From: Whitmania pigra
Taxonomy: Eukaryota; Annelida; Clitellata; Hirudinida; Haemopidae
Direction: 5' to 3'
DNA length: 64,000 nt
NCBI GenBank assembly: GCA_021613335.1
Contig: JAJTWR010000365.1
Span: forward strand, 1,452,501-1,516,500
Each line of letters starts with the position of its first letter. Position 1 is the first letter of the stretch. Position numbers and translations under genes: made by a program. This document shows positions 12,230-21,753 of the stretch, in pieces. Under the pieces are notes generated by a model that worked only from the letters and a program-made list of their open reading frames with translations, had not been told where the DNA came from and ran no database searches.

Positions 12230-12508
12230 CTCAGAATCACCAATAAACAAGTTCTCACCAACTCTCGTGCCAGTTTACTGGTATATTTATTAATAAAATT
12301 TAATACTTGAACTTCGCATTTATGTTTTTGAATGTAGTTAGCGCTGCCGTTATGCGACAGAGTCGGTTCATTCCCAAGGTAATACAACATACAGAATAGA
12401 ACCATACGCCGCCGTGATCGGGATCCAAACTGCTTGACCACGGCTAAATTTCTAGCGATAATTATTTAAATATTTGCCACGTAAACGAGATCCAATGGCG
12501 GAGAGGCC

Positions 12509-12665
12509 ATAGAGACGTAATTTCAGCTTTTTCCAAGGGAGGAACCCTCTCACAACCTGAGAAGATGACCTTTTTTTGCTTCTAGCCAAATTTCAGAGGG
12601 GGGGGGGCAAAATTATGTAAATTATGAGATTACTTTCTCCCTCCCCCTTTTACTCAAATTACGTT
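12509..12665 (+). repeat. Dispersed repeat family, copy B
   Basis: Begins GACGTAATTTCAGCTTTTTC and continues with CCAAGGGAGGAACCCTC. It is the clearest copy of the family seen at 11825, 18899 and 27303(-). Confidence 0.45.
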
Positions 12666-13125
12666 CATGGGGATCAAATACTTGAGCCTATACTCCTTAA
12701 GGTCTCCCTTAAATTGCTTGCTGAAACTACTTGGAAGGGAGGCCAATTCCCATTACTGCACACGCCTATAGAGATGTAAAAAAACATGTTTTTTTGGTCC
12801 GAGTTTTTTATGTGTTTTTTATTGTTATTTTATGGTTTTTTTTGTTTTTTAATTTGTTGAAAAGTGATGGTTCATGATTAGTTAAACAAGTTTATTGCAA
12901 CATAAGTAAAAAATAATACAAAACTAGAGCATCAGTGCTAATTTAAATCAAGTTCTGAGTCCATTTCACCAAATAGTCTTCTGCTTCAGAGTTGTAATTA
13001 CCTTCTGAAGAAGCTTACAGCTTTAAGTTTTGGGGAATAAAAACCAGTTTTCTAGCTCTGTTTATGGTGAGTCGGTTCCGTTTATCATTTTGGATAAATG
13101 AATATGCACTGAAACACTGGGTATA

Positions 13126-14080
13126 CTTAAGGAAGACTTTAACAAGTTATTCAAATGGGCAGAAGATTGGCAGATGCTTTTCAACGTAAGCAAATGCTCC
13201 ATTATGCATATGGGATGCAAAAACGCGAAAGTTGAATATGTATTTGGAGGGGTGACCCGTCAAACCATCCCCGTCAATGAATCTTTAAAAAAAATATTTA
13301 TAAGAGTTGATACATTAACCTGTAACTTATTTCAAATTTGATTAAATGGAATGAGTTTTATGTTTTGATGGTGCTATTTTGTCGCCGGGCTATTATGACG
13401 GGGTGCCATTTGGAGGAAGCATTCTGAAGCAGTCTAATCATGAAAGAGATCTGGGGGTAATAACGCAGAACAATGGAAAAGCATCTCAACAGCGCATGGA
13501 AGTTGCTAAAAAAGCAAAAAGAGTACTTGGAATGATAAAGAGAACAGTAGTGAGTAGGGACAAGAATGTAATACTGAGATTGTGTAAGGCATTAGTAAGG
13601 CCACATCTTGAGTAATGTGTGCAAGTGTGGAAAACTCATTTGAGAAATGATGTAGAAGTGTTGGAAAGAGAACAAAGGGCAACCAGGATGATAGAAGGTT
13701 TTGGAAAGCTGAGTTACGAGGAAAGATTAAATAGATGTAAATTAACGACTCTGGAAAAGAGAAGAAATAGAGGGGACCTCATCGAGGCATTCAAAATTTT
13801 ATCGGGAAGGGAAGGCCTTTTGCCTGAACAGTTTTCGAAGCCACAAAAAATGCTACTACCAAAGAACACAATTGTAAATTATATAGGAAGGCATCGGGAA
13901 ACTTAAAAAATAATTATTTCAGGTGGGTTCTTTATGGATAAAAATAGATAAGGAAACCATCCATGCTGACACAGTAGATAAATTTAAGATTTACTTAAGT
14001 AAATTCGGTTAAGACTAAAAAGAGTGGTTATTACACAGATCCAGGTCTTCTTAACCACTATAAATAATTGTTATGTTATT
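13126..14080 (+). mobile_element. CR1-like LINE 3' fragment, interrupted by a MITE
   Basis: Translated pieces match the end of a CR1-type reverse transcriptase. At 13130-13250 there is a WAEDWQMLFNVSKCSIMHMG-type segment. After the MITE comes the thumb (RDLGVIT, then KKAKRVLGMIKR, then ALVRPHLE). A second segment at 13619-13906 has VWKTHLRNDVEVLEREQRAT and SYEERLNRCKLTTLEKRR. A stop at 13613-13615 lies where the family has Tyr (HLEYC), and the 5' part is missing. A DTVDKFKIYLSKF-like tail runs to about 14010. Confidence 0.85.
13251..13407. mobile_element. 157-bp MITE with 9-bp target duplications (MULE-like)
   Basis: The element lies between direct repeats ATTTGGAGG at 13242-13250 and 13408-13416. 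Its ends are imperfect inverted repeats: GGTGACCCGTCAAA on the left and GGCACCCCGTCATA on the right in reverse complement. Removing it with one copy of the repeat restores the reading frame of the surrounding CR1 fragment (VFGG joined to SILKQ). That fixes the insertion boundaries. Nine-base duplications suggest a Mutator-like family. An 8-bp hAT duplication with one chance base is the alternative. Confidence 0.78.
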
Positions 14081-14189
14081 GTTATGTTAAACCTATTTCG
14101 ATTGTAGCGGTTGTTATGGCAATAACAAAATCTTATAAGCTTCTTTAGCAAGAAGACGTGATGAGCATGTACCTTTCCACCAGGCTATT

Positions 14190-17100
14190 GGCCGGCCCAC
14201 CGATTTTGCCAACTGGCAAACGAGCTGATAAGCTGGCAAGGCCACCAAACCAGCTCGTGAACCAATCGACAAAACCGACTAGCCGCCACCCGACCGCGCG
14301 GCCCCATGGTGTGGGCGGGCCCGCCAGCAATGCGAGCAAGCGAGCAAGCCAGTATGACAGCAAAAGCCGTCATTCTGACGAGCAAGCCCACAAGCAAAGC
14401 CAGCAAGGCTTCCGCCCAACCTGCTGAATTTGGGAGCTGGCAAGCTCGTCCATCTGCCAGCAAAGCCGACAAACAAACGTACTCGCTTGCTCGCAAAATC
14501 AACAGGCCGGCCCACCGATTTTGCCAACTGGCAAACGAGCTGATAAGCTGGCAAGGCCACCAAACCAGCTCGTGAACCAATCGACAAAACCGACTAGCCG
14601 CCACCCGACCGCGCGGCCCCATGGTGGGGGCGGGCCCGCCAGCAATGCGAGCAAGCGAGCAAGCCAGTATGACAGCAAAAGCCGTCATTCTGACGAGCAA
14701 GCCCACAAGCAAAGCCAGCAAGGCTTCCGCCCAACCTGCTGAATTTGGGAGCTGGCAAGCTCGTCCATCTGCCAGCAAAGCCGACAAACAAACGTACTCG
14801 CTTGCTCGCAAAATCAACAGGCCGGCCCACCGATTTTGCCAACTGGCAAACGAGCTGATAAGCTGGCAAGGCCACCAAACCAGCTCGTGAACCAATCGAC
14901 AAAACCGACTAGCCGCCACCCGACCGCGCGGCCCCATGGTGTGGGCGGGCCCGCCAGCAATGCGAGCAAGCCAGTATGACAGCAAAAGCCGTCATTCTGA
15001 CGAGCAAGCCCACAAGCAAAGCCAGCAAGGCTTCCGCCCAACCTGCTGAATTTGGGAGCTGGCAAGCTCGTCCATCTGCCAGCAAAGCCGACAAACAAAC
15101 GTACTCGCTTGCTCGCAAAATCAACAGGCCGGCCCACCGATTTTGCCAACTGGCAAACGAGCTGATAAGCTGGCAAGGCCACCAAACCAGCTCGTGAACC
15201 AATCGACAAAACCGACTAGCCGCCACCCGACCGCGCGGCCCCATGGTGGGGGCGGGCCCGCCAGCAATGCGAGCAAGCGAGCAAGCCAGTATGACAGCAA
15301 AAGCCGTCATTCTGACGAGCAAGCCCACAAGCAAAGCCAGCAAGGCTTCCGCCCAACCTGCTGAATTTGGGAGCTGGCAAGCTCGTCCATCTGCCAAAGC
15401 CGACAAACAAACGTACTCGCTTGCTCGCAAAATCAACAGGCCGGCCCACCGATTTTGCCAACTGGCAAACGAGCTGATAAGCTGGCAAGGCCACCAAACC
15501 AGCTCGTGAACCAATCGACAAAACCGACTAGCCGCCACCCGACCGCGCGGCCCCATGGTGGGGGCGGGCCCGCCAGCAATGCGAGCAAGCGAGCAAGCCA
15601 GTATGACAGCAAAAGCCGTCATTCTGACGAGCAAGCCCACAAGCAAAGCCAGCAAGGCTTCCGCCCAACCTGCTGAATTGGGAGCTGGCAAGCTCGTCCA
15701 TCTGCCAGCAAAGCCGACAAACAAACGTACTCGCTTGCTCGCAAAATCAACAGGCCGGCCCACCGATTTTGCCAACTGGCAAACGAGCTGATAAGCTGGC
15801 AAGGCCACCAAACCAGCTCGTGAACCAATCGACAAAACCGACTAGCCGCCACCCGACCGCGCGGCCCCATGGTGTGGGCGGGCCCGCCAGCAATGCGAGC
15901 AAGCGAGCAAGCCAGTATGACAGCAAAAGCCGTCATTCTGACGAGCAAGCCCACAAGCAAAGCCAGCAAGGCTTCCGCCCAACCTGCTGAATTTGGGAGC
16001 TGGCAAGCTCGTCCATCTGCCAGCAAAGCCGACAAACAAACGTACTCGCTTGCTCGCAAAATCAACAGGCCGGCCCACCGATTTTGCCAACTGGCAAACG
16101 AGCTGATAAGCTGGCAAGGCCACCAAACCAGCTCGTGAACCAATCGACAAAACCGACTAGCCGCCACCCGACCGCGCGGCCCCATGGTGGGGGCGGGCCC
16201 GCTAGCAATGCGAGCAAGCGAGCAAGCCAGTATGACAGCAAAAGCCGTCATTCTGACGAGCAAGCCCACAAGCAAAGCCAGCAAGGCTTCCGCCCAACCT
16301 GCTGAATTTGGGAGCTGGCAAGCTCGTCCATCTGCCAGCAAAGCCGACAAACAAACGTACTCGCTTGCTCGCAAAATCAACAGGCCGGCCCACCGATTTT
16401 GCCAACTGGCAAACGAGCTGATAAGCTGGCAAGGCCACCAAACCAGCTCGTGAACCAATCGACAAAACCGACTAGCCGCCACCCGACCGCGCGGCCCCAT
16501 GGTGGGGGCGGGCCCGCCAGCAATGCGAGCAAGCGAGCAAGCCAGTATGACAGCAAAAGCCGTCATTCTGACGAGCAAGCCCACAAGCAAAGCCAGCAAG
16601 GCTTCCGCCCAACCTGCTGAATTTGGGAGCTGGCAAGCTCGTCCATCTGCCAGCAAAGCCGACAAACAAACGTACTCGCTTGCTCGCAAAATCAACAGGC
16701 CGGCCCACCGATTTTGCCAACTGGCAAACGAGCTGATAAGCTGGCAAGGCCACCAAACCAGCTCGTGAACCAATCGACAAAACCGACTAGCCGCCACCCG
16801 ACCGCGCGGCCCCATGGTGGGGGCGGGCCCGCCAGCAATGCGAGCAAGCGAGCAAGCCAGTATGACAGCAAAAGCCGTCATTCTGACGAGCAAGCCCACA
16901 AGCAAAGCCAGCAAGGCTTCCGCCCAACCTGCTGAATTTGGGAGCTGGCAAGCTCGTCCATCTGCCAGCAAAGCCGACAAACAAACGTACTCGCTTGCTC
17001 GCAAAATCAACAGGCCGGCCCACCGATTTTGCCAACTGGCAAACGAGCTGATAAGCTGGCAAGGCCACCAAACCAGCTCGTGAACCAATCGACAAAACCG

Positions 17101-18274
17101 ACTAGCCGCCACCCGACCGCGCGGCCCCATGGTGTGGGCGGGCCCGCCAGCAATGCGAGCAAGCGAGCAAGCCAGTATGACAGCAAAAGCCGTCATTCTG
17201 ACGAGCAAGCCCACAAGCAAAGCCAGCAAGGCTTCCGCCCAACCTGCTGAATTTGGGAGCTGGCAAGCTCGTCCATCTGCCAGCAAAGCCGACAAACAAA
17301 CGTACTCGCTTGCTCGCAAAATCAACAGGCCGGCCCACCGATTTTGCCAACTGGCAAACGAGCTGATAAGCTGGCAAGGCCACCAAACCAGCTCGTGAAC
17401 CAATCGACAAAACCGACTAGCCGCCACCCGACCGCGCGGCCCCATGGTGGGGGCGGGCCCGCCAGCAATGCGAGCAAGCGAGCAAGCCAGTATGACAGCA
17501 AAAGCCGTCATTCTGACGAGCAAGCCCACAAGCAAAGCCAGCAAGGCTTCCGCCCAACCTGCTGAATTTGGGAGCTGGCAAGCTCGTCCATCTGCCAGCA
17601 AAGCCGACAAACAAACGTACTCGCTTGCTCGCAAAATCAACAGGCCGGCCCACCGATTTTGCCAACTGGCAAACGAGCTGATAAGCTGGCAAGGCCACCA
17701 AACCAGCTCGTGAACCAATCGACAAAACCGACTAGCCGCCACCCGACCGCGCGGCCCCATGGTGTGGGCGGGCCCGCCAGCAATGCGAGCAAGCGAGCAA
17801 GCCAGTATGACAGCAAAAGCCGTCATTCTGACGAGCAAGCCCACAAGCAAAGCCAGCAAGGCTTCCGCCCAACCTGCTGAATTTGGGAGCTGGCAAGCTC
17901 GTCCATCTGCCAGCAAAGCCGACAAACAAACGTACTCGCTTGCTCGCAAAATCAACAGGCCGGCCCACCGATTTTGCCAACTGGCAAACGAGCTGATAAG
18001 CTGGCAAGGCCACCAAACCAGCTCGTGAACCAATCGACAAAACCGACTAGCCGCCACCCGACCGCGCGGCCCCATGGTGGGGGCGGGCCCGCCAGCAATG
18101 CGAGCAAGCGAGCAAGCCAGTATGACAGCAAAAGCCGTCATTCTGACGAGCAAGCCCACAAGCAAAGCCAGCAAGGCTTCCGCCCAACCTGCTGAATTTG
18201 GGAGCTGGCAAGCTCGTCCATCTGCCAGCAAAGCCGACAAACAAACGTACTCGCTTGCTCGCAAAATCAACAGG
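14190..18274. repeat. 315-bp GC-rich satellite, 13 units
   Basis: Landmark positions repeat at 14306, 14621, ~14934, 15243, 15555, 15869, 16184, 16499, 16814, 17129, 17444, 17759 and 18074, so the period is 315 bp. Three units carry small indels: an 8-bp loss near 14966, a 3-bp loss near 15396 and a 1-bp loss near 15679. Otherwise the units are almost identical, with a G/T variant (GTGTGGG or GTGGGGG) after the conserved CCCATG and a C/T at 16202. GC content is far above the surroundings. The unit contains short GAGCAAGC-type subrepeats. Because 315 is a multiple of three, long frames stay open, including about 880 codons on the minus strand (15619-18270). I regard these as by-products of periodicity. 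Confidence 0.97.
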
Positions 18275-19651
18275 CTTAGAATTGGTCAGCAATTACTGTG
18301 GGGCTTTAGATGTTATTTAATAAATAAGTTTAATCGCCATACGTCTTCTTTTTAGTTCAAAAGTGGATCCTCATTGAATAGAATATGTTAATTATAATTA
18401 CTTAATTATTAACATAGAGAAACATAAAGGTATTATTTATTTATAACTAACCTTGCAACTATATTTAACGCCTTCGTTGGAGTAACGCCGAAAAAACGGT
18501 CTTCCTCAAACGGGTTGCTATCGGAAACTAGATGACGCCTTTCTTTGTGAAATACGTTTATTGGCGCGTTCAATTATATTTTTATCGATTTATCTAAGTT
18601 TTTGATGTTTTAAAATCACGTTATTTTTTTAACCTATAAATTTTAGGGCCTATTTATCTAATAAATGTAAGCTTATACTATACTTAAACAATAATGTTCT
18701 GCTAGATATACTACTGACATATTAAACTGATATATTTTTTATTAAAAAAATGTATTTAGAAACATTTCATTAATTCGAGTTATAAAAAAAGTTGGGCTTC
18801 AAATATTTAAGTGTTATCATTCATTTTTGCTTGCATTCTGTCAGCAGACACTTATATAAATGTAAAAGGCTAATCTTGGAGCTGGGTGAGGTTGGCAGAC
18901 ACACGCCATTTCAGCTTCTATCAAGGAGGTAAACCCTCTTGCACAACTTGAGATGATATTTTTCGCGTCGAAAGTCAGGATTTTGAGGATTTACATAAAA
19001 ACCTTTATTTTTGATTATTTCGGGAGATTTTGAAAACTTCCTCTAAATACAGCCCTGACTACAGCTGAGTTTTCCGTGGTTAACTATCATGCTCCATTGC
19101 TGCATTAATTGTAATTGATTAATATTTAAATAATTACTTCATTATTTTATAATTAAATAATTAATAATGGGCCTGCGATTATTCGAGTATTAATAAACTC
19201 GCTTGCGGCTCCTCCCTCAAGCCCTATTATATTAAGTATCAGTTTGGCTTGGCATGACAAGGTCTTGGACTAATTAGAGCTAATTTTATGAAACTTTGTG
19301 AGATGTATGTTTGGTCCGTAGGCATAGAAATTTTTTTTTCAAATTTGTCCTATTTTGAAGTCATTAAAAAATGAAATAATTGAATAACTAAATGAAAATC
19401 TGAAGAAACTAATGTGCAAGTAAAAACAAAATTATTACTTAATTTGATTTATTAGTTATTAGATTACTTTTATAACTATTAGCCTACTTTTTTATTACTT
19501 TTAGTTTTGTTTTTTTTTTAATTTTTGCTTCACAGGGTTGCTTGAAGAGTATGCGGCTCTGCACGGGGTAATATCATAGCACAACTATTTATTTTAAGAA
19601 ACATTTTTTGAAATTATTCTGAATTTGCTCTATCAATTTCGATAGGCAACC
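18275..19651. other. No gene recognised; dispersed repeat copy C at 18899-18985
   Basis: AT-rich intergenic DNA between the satellite and the STPR gene. The only repeat I recognise is the 18899-18985 copy (CCATTTCAGCTTCTATCAAG...) of the 11825/12509 family. The 5' UTR of the STPR gene probably lies at the right-hand end. Confidence 0.45.
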
Positions 19652-20188
19652 ATGCCTCCAAAGAAGAGATCTGACGTAGGAACAAAGTCTTCTTATGACA
19701 GAAAATGTATCAGAAGAGCTCTTGAGACTGAAGAAGAAAGAAGAATCAGACTCGAAAATGACAGGATTAGACGGGCTGCCGCCAGAGCCAAGGAATCAGA
19801 AGAGAAAAGAAGAATCAGGCTTGAAAATGACAGAATTAGACAAGCTGCATCAAGAGCCAATGAAACAGAAGAGAAGAGAAGGATCAGACTTGAGAATGAC
19901 AGAATTAGACAGGCTTTATCAAGAGCCAACGAAACAGAAGAGAAAAGAAGGATCAGACGTGAAAGCGACCGGATCAGACAGGCTTTATCGAGAGCCAACG
20001 AAGCCAAAGGCGAAAAAAGAGTCAGGCTCGCAAAGGACAGACTGCAACCTGCCACGCCAAGGAATAGGCTATTTGTGGATGATTTCTCCTTGATTACACT
20101 TCAATATTCACCAAACTTAAATTACCACGAGCATTCTAATCATGACCCGATGCACGATGTGCAAGTGAAAGTAGAACCTTTAGATTAA
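19652..20188 (+). CDS. STPR-repeat DNA-binding-like protein (FMBP-1 type)
   Basis: Single exon of 178 residues. The ATG follows GATAGGCAACC and the stop is at 20186. After a basic MPPKKRSD start come five tandem repeats of 23-24 residues of the form NETEEKRRIRLENDRIRQA-LSRA (about residues 24-138). The last repeat is diverged. This matches the one-score-and-three-peptide (STPR) repeat of silkworm FMBP-1, an Arg-rich helical domain that binds AT-rich DNA. The C-terminus ends VQVKVEPLD, which includes a sumoylation-like VKVE. Nuclear DNA binding is inferred from the family. No zinc finger or transposase domain accompanies the repeat. It could be a host gene or a domesticated or retrotransposed copy, as it has no intron. 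An AATAAA lies at 20213. Confidence 0.7.
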   Translation: MPPKKRSDVGTKSSYDRKCIRRALETEEERRIRLENDRIRRAAARAKESEEKRRIRLENDRIRQAASRANETEEKRRIRLENDRIRQALSRANETEEKRRIRRESDRIRQALSRANEAKGEKRVRLAKDRLQPATPRNRLFVDDFSLITLQYSPNLNYHEHSNHDPMHDVQVKVEPLD

Positions 20189-21753
20189 TTTTCTTTTGTT
20201 ATATCTTCAGAGAATAAATGGATTGCAGCACAACTAAATCAAGATATCTTTTGATTTGTCAAACTTTAGGGGTTCAGAGAGTGCCCAAGCATTTTTTCAA
20301 GTGTTTCAGCTTTTGAGGCGCGATTTTCCCACTGTTTTCCCATTTGCCCCAGGTTTCAATTTGTTTTCCATTTGCAACGAGTCAAACCAAAGCCTTTGAA
20401 TTTAAAATCTTCCGCATGACAAAAACTTCCATAGAAAATGAACTTTAGCCAAGTGTTTTATTTATCATTTTTTTCCACAAAATTATTGAAATAATTCCTA
20501 ATAAACAGTTTGACATTCACTAATTAGTTGTTAGTTAACAATGTAAAATTCAGTACTTTACAAACACCCTGATGCAAATCATAACTCTTGAAAAAATTTT
20601 CTACTTTTTATTAAAAAAAAAATATGATGGTGGAATAACTGCTGGTTAGCTGTTTAATGTTGTGTCGGTACATTTCTACTGATTTCAAGTCACAAACAAA
20701 AAAGGAACCACATTTGAGACATTCCAAAAGAAAATGAAGATGCACGATTCCATCAATTGTTTTTATCTACAAAACTCTACAAAAGTGATTAAATTAATGG
20801 ATAATTTTTGCAATCTTAATTCCCTATTTAAATAAAAGAACCCTTTAAATCAATGATGATTAACTGCAAAATTCTAATAAAATAATTTTAATTTGGAAAA
20901 TATTTTATAAAAATATTCAACAATTTTGAATTACATAACTTCACCTGCCCACTCAACCAGGCAACAACAGAACTTGCAACTGGTAACGATCCAAAACAAA
21001 TAAAAATCTCAAAACTAACTCCTAATTTTAGCAACAAAATCGTCATGCAATCGTGTTCATCAAAAACAAATTTTCCACTTTTCGTTAAAAGACACGATCG
21101 TGGAGAGAAAGGCTCAGCGAGATGTCAAAAATGTTGACAAAAGAAACAAAACAGGAGGAGAGAGAGAAGTCTGCTTGTGTGCATTTAACTAAAAAACATC
21201 AATGAAGAATTATCATTTTGACAACAAGCAACAAGTGCAACAACCAACGAGAGCCACGACACGATCAGGCTTTGATCAGCTTTGGCATCTTGAGGAGGAA
21301 GATTCCGAAGAAGGAGACGAAGAACTTCCAGAGCCTCTGCGCCATCTCGAACTTCGGAACAACCAGGCGGAACATCAGGAACACGGAGGCAACCACTGCC
21401 AGACGACGAATCAATGTGATCCTGAAATGGACAAGCTTTCAATCAGAAAGGACTCAAAGTTTTTCATAATTCACAAGTTAAAATCTCTCAAAACCTCTAA
21501 AACTTCTTTGTTTATTAATTTTGACATTTCACTTGCTTTAAACATTTGCTCGAGGGTTTATCCCAAGTTAATATAAAAAATGGATCAATAACTGACAACA
21601 TTACTTATTATTAAGACATGGAGATAGTGTCACTGAATACAAAAATGACATTTATTAGACATTGCACGATCACTTAAACCGACTCCTTAAATTGAATTAA
21701 TAAACCAAACCAATTTATTCAGATGTCCACACCAAAGGTGCAAAGGTTGAGAG
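20189..21753. other. Intergenic/3' flank between STPR gene and fatty acyl-CoA reductase
   Basis: Holds the 3' ends of two convergent genes. Short frames around 21185-21576 on both strands have no recognisable family. Minus-strand AATAAA-type signals occur near 21645 and 21715 and could end the reductase transcript. Confidence 0.4.

Noticed and set aside
15619..18270. 883-codon minus-strand open frame
   Set aside because: It is produced by the 315-bp period (a multiple of three) over a GC-rich unit. Several frames on both strands are open in the same way, units carry 8-bp and 1-bp indels, and there is no family resemblance.
14190..18274. CRISPR array
   Set aside because: The repeat units are 315 bp with no unique spacers, and the context is eukaryotic.
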